DNA of 64,000 nucleotides from Hirudinaria manillensis (lineage: Eukaryota > Annelida > Clitellata > Hirudinida > Hirudinidae). This document shows, piece after piece, positions 22,995 through 37,200 of the stretch (position 1 is its first letter; each line of letters starts with the position of its first letter). Below the pieces are notes generated by a model. The model had not been told where the DNA came from and ran no database searches. It was given only the letters and a program-made list of their open reading frames with translations. The stretch lies in assembly GCA_034509925.1 (NCBI GenBank), contig CM067538.1, forward strand, positions 3,649,001-3,713,000, in the 5' to 3' direction. A program made the translations under genes and the position numbers.

Positions 22995-24446
22995 AACAGC
23001 ACTAAATGTTGTTTTGTAAATAACACAGGTAACTGAGGATTTGAGGTGTAACTTTTTGCTTGTTATGATTTTTAAAATTATCATTGACTCTATTAAAACG
23101 AGTAATAATTGGTTTTATGTAATAATATAAGCAATATTAGTTGTACTAAATTTCCAGTTAAAGATAAAAAAAATTGTATTATGTCCGCATCATTTCTGTG
23201 ATCATTATCTATCAGATAAAAAAAATTGATTCTAGCTCCTGCGTTTCTGAGATATTGGGGTTTAAAAAGTTTGCCAGAAGTTTGTCAACTTCACCGTCGT
23301 GTTATCTTTAGTTAACCATCCGTTCATCGTTCGCTAGTTTTGATTATACGTTGTTTAGCTGTTGGAAAAATTTAGTTTATGTAGACTGAGGAGATCCTTG
23401 ACTTTATTTTAAACAAAATTTATAAATTATGGTGTTTCAATGAATTAGAATGAATTAGCTAAAATTTGATTATTAATATACTTGTAAAAAAAAACTTATA
23501 ATATTATAACACATACACAGTGGATAATTAATAAAAAGTTATGCTTTTAAAAATTTAATATTTAAGTCATTCTAATTTTGATGAGGATAGTATAATGTTA
23601 TTTGTTTACTTGAGGTTGTTAACGTAGCCGATCGGTGCCGTCTTTATCGCGTGCTAGATCAATTTCGTAGTTTCCACCGGTAAGATCTTTTTAACATAAC
23701 TGGATTAATCAAATGTATTATTTAATGAATCCCTTATTCTATATTCCCAATTTCGGTGAGATTTTCAACGTGCGGGCTAACGGAGACCTTTTTGATTTGG
23801 AAAATGTCGAACAGCTCTCTCGCTATTGGGATCATTATGAGAAACAGACGTCTCTCTCATGTAATTGCTTCGTAGATACCAATGAGTAGGGTTTATGTGT
23901 GAGGCCATAACGTGTCCCTCTCCCAACCCATAATATAACTTTATACGGATGGTTTTGTGCTACAAATTCCGAAAAAAAAAATCAAATTTACTTGTTAAGA
24001 GACTGGATTTTGCTCTGGCATGGTGATAGTTCAATATTTGGAAGTTTCCAAGAATTTGGAAGCAAATGAAAAAAGCACATTTTCTAAGAGCAAAGTATTT
24101 TATATGGCGACCAAACTGATGAATCCAGTCTTAATGAATTTTATTTGTGAAGCACCAGATGCTCAAGTTGTAAAAGTAACCAATTTGACAAGTTGAGATA
24201 TTTGGTTATCTTGATGGATATGCTTTTGATTGCAATAGCTCTTCATGTATGACATTAATTAGCATCATGCAATACTTGCAAGTAACTAGACCTCAAAGTT
24301 CTCTAAAGCATTACTCCACAGAAGTCACTTGGACATGATAGGTTTTTGCATATGGTGCCAATAATTAGCCTTCCTCAACATTAATAAGATGGCATGCTTC
24401 AATCAACAAAATACTTTTTTTTTTAAATTCAGCTATTAATAAAATA
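22995..24446. other. Upstream region of ZNF593-like gene, possible 5' UTR exon
   Basis: The ZNF593 start codon lies just after an acceptor (TTAAATTCAG at about 24423-24432), so a non-coding first exon is expected upstream. A GC-richer patch at about 23625-23680 ending CCACCG|GTAAGA is a plausible one. Nothing else is recognisable in this AT-rich stretch. Confidence 0.35.
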
Positions 24447-24993
24447 ATGGGGAGACCTCAAGCCAGGAAAAAACAACATAAAGGAACAAAACCTATGAAT
24501 GACAAGTATAGACTGAGAAAGAAAACAAAGGATTTAGATCAAATACATTTTGACATGAAACCAGATCAAGTCAAAAAGCTCCTGAATCAAGAAGTTGATT
24601 ATGACAGACCTGGAAATGCTCAATTTTACTGCATCCATTGCGCGTAAGTTTTCAGTAGAAAATAGATAACCTAGACTATTCCAACATATTTAACTTTTAT
24701 TTAACTGAAGGAGATACTTCATTTCAAATGAAGCTCTTGAAGCACATTTCAAATCCAAGCTGCACAAGAAGAGGTGAGGAGTTCTTTGTCAATTAAAGAT
24801 TCTTTAATTAACAAATTATTGCTGTAGGATGAAGCTCTTGTCAATTGAACCTTACTCCCAGAAAGAAGCAGAGAGAGCTGCGGGCATGGGTTCCTATCTA
24901 GCCCCAAAACAAATACATGTGATGCCCCAACCAAATAAAGACAGCATTCAGTCACCAGATGACTTACAAGTGATGGATGGATTATCTCTTTAG
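24447..24993 (+). CDS. ZNF593: Zinc finger protein 593 / Bud20 homologue
   Basis: Small ribosome-biogenesis zinc finger protein; Bud20 accompanies pre-60S particles out of the nucleus. Exons 24447-24643, 24711-24773 and 24828-24993, giving 141 aa with consistent phases. It begins [16 protein letters not shown] (basic), continues [13 protein letters not shown], and has one U1-type C2H2 finger: C62-x2-C65 and H78-x5-H84 in [20 protein letters not shown]. This is followed by the conserved [19 protein letters not shown] block that defines ZNF593. The ATG sits a few bases after a splice acceptor. Convergent with the OXR1-like gene, 233 bases between stops. Confidence 0.94.
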
Positions 24994-24997
24994 AATC

Positions 24998-25003
24998 AAT
25001 AAA
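24998..25003 (+). other. poly(A) signal of ZNF593
   Basis: AATAAA only four bases after the stop codon, implying a very short 3' UTR ahead of the converging gene. Confidence 0.55.
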
Positions 25004-25226
25004 CATTTAATTTGAAAAACATGTTTGGGCACCGAACAGAAAGCGTTCAGCTAGTTATTTGCTCGGTTTGTTTAAATAGTGAAGCAACATAAAACAAATA
25101 GATGCAACAGTGATCATGATGAACCTCTAAGTCAAATCAAATCAAATGGTTGAGAATATCAGTACACTCCAAAATGAAGTAGGTTTTGGCAACTGTTTGC
25201 ATCCAAATTTTCTTTTTTGCTGAAGA

Positions 25227-28200
25227 TCATTTGAATGACCAAACTTCAAGGCATTTGACAACAAAATCCTCAGAAGAGGATAAGAGCTCATTGTCGAATG
25301 TCTGGCACACCTGTGTCCGTCCATGGTAAAGCTCCGAGTCCAGCCAGATACCATTGTTTCCCCTTAAGCATAGTGTTTCATTTGAACTCATTCATTTGAT
25401 ACGCAGAAGTTGGAAACTTACTCGCTGGCACCTATTATTAAGCTGTCTGCATTGCCTTTGACAAAGTAACTGTTGATCCCTGTCCAATTGAATCGCTGAA
25501 AGCGAACAATTACATAACTATGAAAAAACGATGTAACAAACTCGAGGGCTCGACAGTCTACCTTAAATTCAGGATAGAAAGTGAACAGGTAAGATTCTCC
25601 ACAGCCATGGAAGTGATCAGACAATTTAACTTGGCCAACAACCATGGCACCAAAAACCTGAAAAACACATTAGCTAGTAATTTTTCTAATGAATATTCTG
25701 ACAACAATGGGAAGCAATCTTCAGAGCTTCATTGCTAAGCAAGTGGTAAAATGAATAAAAATGAGAGAAACAACAGATACAGACTGGACTAAAGTCAGTA
25801 TATTCAAATCTCATTACTATGCCATCCTCACTATTATACCACTTTTGCTTGATCCGGACAAAATTAAACACAAGACAAGTTTACTATGCCACCCCTACTC
25901 GGGCTCCGATCTCACCAGAGTCCTGACAATATTTACCTAACCCATGAAGTTAAGGACATATTCCCAATCGGGGAAGTACTTATGAGACATTACCTTGTAT
26001 TTTTAAGATTTGATCGGGTTAATACTTTCCCAGGACTTGTTGGTGAGGGATGTTTAAGGAAGGTGATGGAACATTCCATGGAATTTTGTCAAATGGACAA
26101 AGTTGACTGGGAGTATAAATAGTGTTGGATCGCTGGATCCAGATAATTGAAGAATAATTAAAATTATATTTCTGATTAATTAATTTAGTAATTAATTAAA
26201 TTGAGTGGCAATATAATTTGAGAATTAATTAATTGGTACTATTCAGACTCTTTGGTTATGAACCTCGACAAATAGATTTATCTCGGAAAGCAGAGCGAGA
26301 GTTAGAGAAACAGCAGATTTCAAGACTTAGACATTTGAGCATTGTACATCTTCCAAGCCATCTGAGCACTTTCAATAAACCTGACCTTCTATAATTAGTT
26401 TGAGGACCCCGGGTTATTACAATAGGAATGAAAGTGAATGTCAAGAATTTTACGTGAGAATTGTGAGTTGGAGTGAAGATTTGTGCAAGTTGGGGTGATG
26501 TGTGTCAAATTAAGAGAACCACCATGAAGGGCATTCTCAGAAGAATGCAATAGAGGCTGAAATCAAAGCTGGGGTTCCATCAAAGTGCATGAAGCTGACA
26601 CAGGCTTACTACCTGAAGATCGATGGAGGAATGCTCATGTGGTTGAAGCAAGCTAAAGGACAGAATCAATGGTGATCTGATCAAGGAGAAGGCAATAAAA
26701 CTGACCGAGCTGATGCACATCCCAGAACTCGTGGCAAGCGATGGTCGGTTGGACAATTTCAAGAAATGACACGGCATCAAGTTCAAGACATATTGCAGGG
26801 CGAAGCTGGAGCGGTGGATTCACAAGTCCAGTGTGATGCGAGCCTGTGATAAGCTAGACAAAGAGATGTATGAGATCTGCCGAAAGAAGATGCACTAGCC
26901 CATGATTCTTGAGAGTGTTTTTGGAACCTAGCGAACACAAATGGGTTGGCACCAAACCTAGTTTGGAAGAAGCTGGAGGCCCAATACGTGCTGCATCCCG
27001 TCATTCATATTATCTAGAAATACTGGCAGATTCATGATGCAGTTCTTCACCAAGATATACAAGATGAGATGGATTCCTCTGGAGATCAGGATAACTATGG
27101 GGTGTACAATTTCATTTGCCCGGTTTATACTGTCGATGCAGATCCTACTGAGCCTAACATTCCAGAGGTTCACATATATATCCTGTTCCAACTGGCCTTT
27201 GTGATATGAATAGTTGCCTCAAATTTGTGAAAGTAGGGTAGAAGTGTGTTCCAAGACAAGCAATTGATATGCCCTTGGGAAAGCTTGGTAGACACAACCA
27301 TGCTCTTCGAGAAGCGTGCGAGGCCACAAAAGTGGCACTATTCAGAGCATATATGCTCATAATTACCAAGGATTGTAAAGCGACAAGAGGCAAGATATGG
27401 TGCCTGCATCACCATCAATGGATGTCATCATCTTATCGGGACTGTTGTTTTCATGGGAGGACGGACTCAAGTATAGTGATGTGCTCAAAGCAGGAAAGTA
27501 TGCAGATTTATCAGTGGACCTGGAAGCAAAGTATTACTTTTACAAAGTACTATTTTTACAGACTTCTTCCCCATGGAAGTTGGCTCAAGAGGCATAGCTG
27601 GCAATCGTCATATGCCTTCAAGTGGACTGGTTTGTCTAGCTGGGAAAGAACAAAGGCTTCTTCTGCTGCCTTGTTCTGTATCTGGTAGATGAGATGTCAG
27701 GGGGAGGTTACAGCAGAGGGACCAGCAAAAGCCATTAATCTCAATCAACAAAAATTTAAGACCCAAGTGCATAAACTTGGAAGGTATGGACAACAGACAA
27801 GAAGCTACCAAGAGCCACAAAGAACTCAATCTGGGCTTTTGAAGTCACTAGTCATGACATGTACAGGCTTCTCATAGTTCAACTGTAAATCTAAAATGGA
27901 AAACTGACAGGGACATTGGGTTTATCACCGATGTGGCCAACCTCTGGAATGCATAAGGAGTTTCAAAACCTTTTTAAGCTCGGCATGGGGGACTTCCTCG
28001 GAAATTCTCACATATCTAACGTTATCAAACTTAAATAAATTAAAAGTTAAAACTAAATTTAAAAAAAAATCAACCAATTAAAAAATTTTCAATTAATTTT
28101 TGCAACTCTAATATAATAATATTAATTAATGTCTATAATAGTAGACATTAAGAAAGAAAGAAAAATCTTAAGAGAAAATACACAGTGCCAGAAACACTAC

Positions 28201-31200
28201 AAGATTCATAAATATCATTTTATATGCAGTGCGCTTCATAAAGATAGGACTAGTTCGAGAATCACATGATTTTTATCTCAATAAAATTTAACATTAAAAT
28301 TTGAATATTTATGAGAATCCACCAAGAAACGCTTTTGGTGTTGTTTCTCGGAGTTTCCGCAAAGTAGCATCGGGTATTTTCCGTGGTGGAAAAAATATTT
28401 TATTGCAGGTTTCACAAAAGTTCATTAACATAATAAAACTCCTTATATATTATTCAATGTCCTTAACATTTTTATAGAACAAAATACTGATAGCTAACAT
28501 TATTATAGATGGGTTTAGGAAAGCAACTTAATGATATTGAAAAAGGACAAAATTTTGCCTTTAAAGACTTGTCAATTTCTGAAATTTCTAGGATGATGAA
28601 TCGTTCTAGAAATGTCATTAGTCGTTTTTAAGTGGTCCTCAAAGTTATGGAACAATTTGTTCCCCTGGAAGACCCAAAAAAGTGAATGAACGTCAGAGAA
28701 GAGTCATCTTTCGCAAAGCTTCCAAGGGGCTTAGTTTAACAAATCACCTAAAAAGTAGCTTAAACCTAAATGTCAGTAGATTGACAATATTGAGATGTCT
28801 CTGTGGAAGTGGTTTTCTAAAGTTTGTTAAGCATCAGCACTGACAGAAGCCCACAGGAAGCTCCGACTGAACTGGGCAAAGGAGACGTTGGATTTGGACA
28901 CTAACTGGAATTCCATTATTTTTTTAGATGAAAAGAAATTTAACTTAGATGGTCCAGATGGATTCAAATATCAAAGGCATGATGTCAAAAGATCCAAAAA
29001 AATCATTTTTTGAAAGAAATTTTGGAGGTGGCTCAGTGATGGTTTGGGCTGCCATTTAGAGGGAAGCAAAACTCTGCGAAATATGTTCAAACACTGGACT
29101 TTCATTTGTTTACATTATGTGACAAATATGGAAATGAAAGGATCATATTCCAGCATGATGATGCCCTTCTACACACGGCAAAATCAACCAAACTTTTTAT
29201 ACAGGAAAGTTATTTGGAGGTTCTCAAGTGGCCATCTCGCACCCCAGACTTTAACCCCATCGAACACGTGTGGGTATTGCTTCCCAGGTAATGGCAGGCA
29301 ATACTCCAGTGTTTAAGAGCTGAAAGACTCTGGAAAAGGCCTAGAAAGAGTTGGACAAGGACAGTCTAAAAAACAGAATTAAAGAGGTAACTATGAAGAA
29401 AGGAGACATAAGTCACTATTGACTTTCATATAAATCATAATTTAAAAGTTTAAATCCAATAAATTAAAAAATTTATGCTCCACAGTGTTCTTCCTTGATG
29501 TGTGCAATTTCTGGGATTTCTGATGTTTTTCTAAATTCTAACAAAATATTTATTTCTGCACAATAAATTTGATAAATCCGTAAATATAACGTATTTTGCT
29601 ATATCAAATAAAAAAATGGTTTACATAATTCCACTACTTGGAATGATGTCGTCAAAATATGCACCTGTCCTGTCTTTATGACGTGCACTGTATATGGATT
29701 TTTTTAAGTGCTATCAACTAACATTGTCAGAAATATCCTGAATAATGATGAATGCTGCAGAATCAAAATGAGAAAGTTTTCTGAAAAGTGTGTTTAGGCT
29801 AAAGCCATGATTCTCTGTACTGTACAGAAGGTACCAACTCAAGCCCTCCATCATTGCTGGAAGATTACAGGCAAGCTACAATTTCAAAAGGAGATCATTA
29901 ATAAGCCTAGAAATGGATATATTAATTAGTTTACTATGGCTATTTGTGGCTCTGTCAATATTCTGCTTGCTTCTGACAATTCAGGTAATGGAAGCTTCTT
30001 GATTTCTACTACAGCTACCAGCCTCCTATGTTCCTTTAAACTGACAATCTAAAATTACTCATTTGTTTAGTTGTACCATTTGAAATGGCCAATTTCTGAC
30101 TAAATACTAGCATTGCACTATCTGAACATACCTCCCAATCTTTCACTAAGTGAACCTTCTTCATCAGTGATATATCTTTGTTGTCCCCACAATCATCAAT
30201 GACTTCAGCAATCTCAGAGTCAGATTCAATCTGTACAAAATTCACATCATCTGAATCTGAGGCATTGGCCATAGATGGTGCCCATTTCTTGAAGAAAGCA
30301 TACATTTGATCCACTTTACTAAATTAAACAAATTTATGAGTCCTTTCATCTGCATTATTTCAGAAAATGTTAAGGATGGTTACCTGTCAAGAGGTATTGA
30401 AAACCAATGATCAAGTCTTGTCACAGAACGAACTTTGTTGTCAACTTTGAAGGTTTTCAGCGCATGAATGTTTTTATGCATTTTCAATTTTAGGTAAACC
30501 TTTAGCTGATTTCTGTCTATGTCTTTTGATTCTTAAATATGGAAAATACAAAATTCTTATGTATATTATGGCAAAAGCATTTTCTTAGGTAACTAGAATA
30601 AACTTTATGAGTAAATTGTAAACAACAATTAAATAAAGGAATGGCCTTTAGTAACCTCTTTGTGCACCACTTGTTCTACCTGAAATATTTTTTGTTTCTT
30701 CTCTGCTTTGCATCAGATGATCAGCATGTTCACTGGTACATATTTCAAAATTTTGCTCATTAAAATTTAGTACCTCTTTAAAGTGATTAAATGCATTAAA
30801 CTTACAGAACTTGGTCTAAAGCCCTTTCATCATGATATATAGTAATGCTTATAATACTCATAATCGAATCAACCATTTGAAAATCTTGTGCACCTTTCTC
30901 CTTAACAACAGTGTTTGAAGCATCAGGATCAAACATGACTCCATCAGGGGTGATGAGTAACACTCCTGAAACTTCCCCCTGATTCATAAGTTTTAAATGA
31001 ATTTCACTTAAATTACCAAGATGCACTTAATAGTGACATTACATCAGGTATAGTTAAGTAGGATGCTTGAATCTTGATAAATCTATGATGGCACTCCTCT
31101 TCAAGTTTGTCTACTTCATTGTCACTTAATGGTCCTGGGGGATGTATACATCTCTCTTTTATGAGTGATGGATCCATCCTTTCAATGTGACCAGGTTTCA

Positions 31201-34200
31201 AGCAGGCCTGTCAAAAATTTTACTGATAATTTTGCAATCATACATTCAGGGATGGAAAATATCATGAATTTTTATACTGCTGTATTTGTGAGCAGTCCTG
31301 TCAACCGTTGCATTCAGTTTATATAATATTAACCGAGTTTTTTTTAGAATTTAACTGCTTGAAATGTAACTTCAACTAACAACTCATAGGCCACAATAAT
31401 AAATATGTATTTGAAACACACCAAATGACAACTCCAGAAACAAGTAACTTGAAGAAACAACTTTCTAGTTCCAAACTCCACAGGAAAACTCAAATGCATG
31501 CCCATATTGAAACCAAAGAAAGTACACATTGAAATTAAAACTTGGCACATTTTGCATGAATACAATAGATATACACACAACATTTATTTTAACCAAGAAA
31601 ATTAGCTGAATTTTCTTTTAAGCTATTTGTGATTTATTTTATTTAGATTTGCATATCCATTGATATCTTTTATTATTTGATGTAAATAAAATAAAAATAA
31701 ACGCTACTTTTAGTTTTTTGTTTGATAATTAAACAGTATGTGAAATTTTGTAAGCATGCTAAATTTAGTTTGTCACTGTAGTCTTATTATTATTGTCACT
31801 TCACTGTTCCATTAAAGTTGGTGTCTTGATATTCTGCAACAAGTGCATTCCAACACTTTTTAACATGCTTTATCACTTATAATTACATGTTTGATCTTTT
31901 AATCATCATAAATATGTATAACAAGCCTAAACAAAAGCTTTACAAAAGACATAGAGTGATGCCCTCTGCAACAGTCCATTAGAAAGAAGAATGGATGTCC
32001 TATCAGTGCCTTTAACATGACAATCCCATCCTTGAAGAGATCAGGGCAATCATTTGAAAAGCAAGGAATTGATCAGCACCAGGAGCCAAAGGAATTTCTT
32101 ACCTGGTATACAAAAGATGTCAAGGTCATGAGGCTCCTCCAAGGGTTCATTGAAGAGTTATGGAGATCAGGCATCATGAGTGATGAATGGAAAAGAGCTG
32201 AAGGCATATTAATTCCCAAGAATTCCATAGACCTCAATCAGTTCAGACCAATGTTACTACTGAATATGGAGGGAAAGATCTTCTTTGACATTGTGGCCCA
32301 GAGGCTTGTGCATTTCATGAATTATAGGTAATGATTGAGTACATAAAGCAAAACATGTTCCTACGGAGCTAACTTACAAAAAGTTATTTATGGATGAAGA
32401 AGAAGCTTCTCACCAAGATGGCACCCCTGTGGGATTCCCGAGAGAAACTGTGCTCAAGAGGTTAGGAAGGGTAGATCGCACAGATCAAGCGAAGTGGCTA
32501 AACAGGAAAACAAAGGATGTCCAAAGCAAGAGGACAACTATAGTGGAGCAGAAGATGACCTCACATCTCCGGAAGATGCTGCCAGGCTTCAGGTGGGCAG
32601 CAAAGGACATCCCATTCCCCATGCTGGGTAATCAAGTGCTAAACCCTCAATTGATTGAGAAGGAACTGAAGATGGCCTTCTGCACACCCCTGCTAGTCAC
32701 TGCTAGCCAAGCTGGATCAAAGAAAAGTAATGGGGCATTATATCCAGTTTGCAGGTTTGAGATTCATCTTTTGGGCAAGACTAAAAATGGCAATATGAGG
32801 AAATAAGTGAAGAAATAATGGAGTAGTTGCATGGCTGATACATGTTGCTGAATACTTTGTAGAATAAAGTATGTAAAGCAAAATACATTCCTATGGAGCA
32901 ACCTTGCTAAACATCACAGTCACATGTTAGGAACAATAACCAAGAACAGCCGATCAAAAGCTCAGTGGAGACTAATAATGCAGCCAATCAGAAGGCTGAA
33001 AGCATACCAATGGGAAAACCTGAGGCATAGTTTCCTGAAAGGTCGGCACAAATGGCAGCCATTTAAGCTATGCACTCCCATTCTGTGGTAGTTTGAGTGT
33101 GGGTTTGTTTGCAAGAGGTATGACCTGTGGAAGTCTCATGACATGGCAAATGGTGAGGGTGCCAAAGAGCAAGATGGTGCAAAGTAAGAGAAGAAGGTTT
33201 GAGAGAGTGAAGGCAGGGTTTTAGAACATTGTAGTGAATCTGTTTCATCATTATTTAGCTAGTATTTCAAAATGTTAATTTCTAAACCTCGGACAAGTTC
33301 CAACACGGACAATAATAATTCAGGCCAAATTTGAGCAGGATTGAACAATATTTAGAAGTAACTTTAATATGATTTTTAGGTTTCCAAGAAGATAAAATCA
33401 GGACTTTCAAAAACTCTCAAATATCAATGCCTCATTGTGATTTATTGCCTACACTGTAAAATGTCTTGTTAAATGTAACATTCCAGAATTTCCTATGTAT
33501 AGCCTCCAGAAATCAAGGTCATCCCCTTCACTTACACAAAGGGAAATGTTCCACCAGTCACAGGCAACATTTCTTCAACCGAATTATCATACCATGGAAC
33601 TCTCTACAGATTTACATTATTAACTCCTACATTATCTTGATTTAAATCAGGTGCCTCATCTACAAACCTCAACAATTACCTCTTAATTAAGTGAACTTTA
33701 AGTTGCAGCAGAGGCTACAATATATGAAGGCAGTTTCATAACTTTCCTTAATGAAAGATGACTATTGGATGACTATGGGCCTTAGAGTCACTGGACTTCT
33801 CAGATCATCTTCTACGCTGGCGGTCGACCTTCCGCCGACCGTTCCATGTATACAAAATGGTCATTACAAGACAATGGTCGCGTCTCGACATCTCTTCTCT
33901 CACCAAGGACGTTGAATTAACACTCCAATTTCACAATGTCTCCGCACTGCATCTCCATAATGCAATTCAGACAGCGATAGATCACCTCGTCCCCCAGAGA
34001 TCCAAACGCATCCGCGTTCGACCGTCCGACCCATGGTTCGACCACGAATGCCGCAACTCAAAAAGGAACATGAGACGCGAGAGAGTAGCGATCTCGACCC
34101 AGGCAGATCCCTACGTCACGGAGTGGTTCGCACCGGATTGCCTACAGACATCTCATCAAAAGTAAAGGAGATGACTATTGGAAGAGCTCTACTGTGGCCT

Positions 34201-37200
34201 GTAAGTGGTCCCATCAATTGTGGCGCTCGCTGAACTCCATCATGGGCAAAGGCAAAGTTCCCCTCAATCACTCCATCAGCGCAGACAGCTTCCTGCATCA
34301 TTTCACCTCCAAGATCGAGAAAGTTCGGGCCGCGTCGTCCTCCGGCCCTCCTCCAGCCCGCCGGTCACTCCGCCGTCGGAGCCATTCGCCCAGTTCCAGA
34401 GGACAAATGCAGCCGAGGTGACGAGGCTGATTCATGCCCTCCTAAACAAGCGGTGCTCGCTTGACCCTATACCCACCTGGCTCCTCAATATCAACTTTCT
34501 TCTCACCGATCCTCACAATAATCTTCAGTAATTCCATCACCGCCGACAAATTCCCCATCCCTTTCAAATCTTGCTATAACACTCCTCTTCTGAAAAAACC
34601 TAGCCTCGATCCTGAAGATGTCAGCTCCCACCGGCCCATCTCCAACCTCCCCGTCTTTTCAAAAATCTTAGAGCGCCTCGTGCTCCGCAGGGTCATGGAC
34701 CACCATAAACTCCTGCCCGCACCATAAACTCCTCCTCAATCAGCATACCGTCAACATCACTCCACCGAAACCGCCGTTCTCCGCGTCCATCGGACCTCTT
34801 CCTCGCCGCGGGGGCCAGCGAAGTTTCGCTGCTCGTCCTCCTCGACCTTTAGGCCGCCTTCGACACTGTCGATCACGACATACTCCTCTTCGCGGACTGC
34901 GTCTTTGAGTGGTTCCGGTCTTGCCTCGGTCATAGTCAACTCGCCTCGCCCAACGCCCTGACAATCTGACTGGACTCAGACATACATCAACACTATCTTC
35001 CGTTCCTGCTTCGCGTCCCTCAGGGAGATTCGAAGCATTGCCTCTCCTCTCTCCTTCGAGGTCAGGAAGATCGTCGTCACAGCCCTGATCTCCTCCAGGA
35101 TCGATTACGGAAATGCTACGCTTGCGGGTCTCCCGTCCTGTCGCCTGGAGAGCTGCAGAGAGTCATCAACACGGCATCCAAGCTCATCTTCAACAAGAGG
35201 AAGTACAACCATGTGTCGCCGCTCCTTTACGAGCTTCACTGGTTGTGAATTCACCAGCGCATCGACTATAAGATCGCTGGTCTTCAAATCGCTCCTGGGC
35301 TGCTCACCCTCCTACCTGCCATTCATCCGAAGCGCATATTTCCAGGGCCGAAGAGACCTCAGGTCCACATCCAGAGGCTCCCTCTTCTGCCAATCGCGCT
35401 ACACTCGACGGCAGGTCCATCGACGTCGTTGGCCCGAGGACATGGAACAGATTCGATCCCGCAGTGACGACCTCAGATCCAGTCGGCTTCCACTCCGACC
35501 TGAAGACCTCCCTCTTCAGGGAAATTCACCCTCACTCACCTCAGTGGCCTTGAAGTCCACCGGACATATGCCACTCTAACGAACCGAATTATTATTATTA
35601 TTAATCCTTAAGTAAGTGGTCATTGATTGATCCTTCAATTTGTTCAAATAAATAAATAAAATAAAGACTTGACTAATACTGGTTGTTTTAATAGAAAATC
35701 TTCCAAGATATTAATAAAGATAAATTAAATTGTATACATAAGGAAAACAATTTCAAGGTTAGATTACTCTTCAGAAAAGCTAAGTTTTTGGTAGTGTTGG
35801 ATCCACTAACCAAAGTGTCATTTATATAAACTGCCTTCCAAATCCTTTGTTAGTTTGTCCACGATTTCTTGAAAATAATCTGGTACTGTTGTGATTCCAA
35901 ATGCGAGCCAGATTCCACTAGTGAGAAAATATCCCTTCAGGCTACCTTTCTTTTGGTTCATGATTCTTGATTTTGGTTGATTGAATGAATAAAAGAATAG
36001 TTTGAAGAACTCCTTTATGTGTGCCTTGTCTTCTCAGGTGACAGTTTGATCTCACTAGATCAAGGTAAGCATCTGCAAGGTCGATCTTACTGAAGTAATG
36101 TCTCCTCATCAGCTTCTTTTGAAGCTGTTTTCTGATGGGAATAACTGTTGAATTGTATGGATATCCTGCATCAAATGTTTGATTCAAATCTTTGAGGAAG
36201 GCCAAAGATACTGGACCCGGTTTACAAAAACATAGGTTCAGGTTTTGCTTATGGAATATGGAATGTCCAATTCAAAATCTTTACGGCAACCTAATTCTGG
36301 CTTAAACAATTCCTCGAATTATGAACAAAGCTTTTGACATGCATCTTGGAGGTTGATATCCTGTAGTTTGGATGCCACTTGTGCTTTGCTCTTCATCAGG
36401 TCTATAACATCAATTTCCAAATCTAGAAGTGCTTCTCTTCCTAGTAGGTTCAGACCCAGAATTGATGTGATATTTAATGTCAACTATTTCTCTCTTCCTG
36501 GTTGCTCATCTGAAATGGTTTGTATGTGGATGCCTCTAAGTATGTCAATGGGATTCTCTTATGCAGATGTATAGATGGTTGTATTGGAGCTCAGAACAGG
36601 TTTACCTGGTTTTGTCCATATCTGTTTTGGACAAAAACTGTCTCTTGATCCAATGCCCACCAGGAATGAGAAACTGAAAAAAGTTTCAAAATGTTGGAGA
36701 AACTATGCACAGATGAATGCTTTATTACTTGAAGGCTTTGTTTGGCCTTCTGATAGATGATTTCTATGTGTTTCTATGTCTTTTTACAGAACTTGCAGAA
36801 TGTGTCCATCCTCAGAAAAATTTTCTATGATTTGCATCTTTTCCTTACTATGAAATATCTCAGGTTAAATTGGTTATCCATGTATGTGACAATATCTTAT
36901 GTGGTGAGTTGTCTTGGTGTACTTTCTTATTCTGCCACAGTATTGAGCTTATAGATGAAAGGCTTGTGAGAAACACTTTTATGTTCTCTTTGTGGACAGA
37001 CTGAGCAGCAATGAAAGTTGTAAGCCTGGCCCAAATTACAGATACAAACTACCTTTTAGACATAATCTATAACATATACATATCCCATATTAAAAATGGA
37101 AAATTGAGAAATTCAGATGCTGAAATGCAATATTGCTGGAAAAATTTCCATCATTTTGAATTATTTAAAATTATATTTACGAAATCTTTATATCTTCAAA

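Noticed and set aside
30700-30780. Longer upstream version of the 53-base OXR1 exon
   Set aside because: It would leave an intron of under 35 bases and the wrong phase. The acceptor at 30733 gives a 73-base intron and correct phase.
34740-34964. Arg-rich minus-strand frames
   Set aside because: Shadow of the GC-rich plus-strand LINE.
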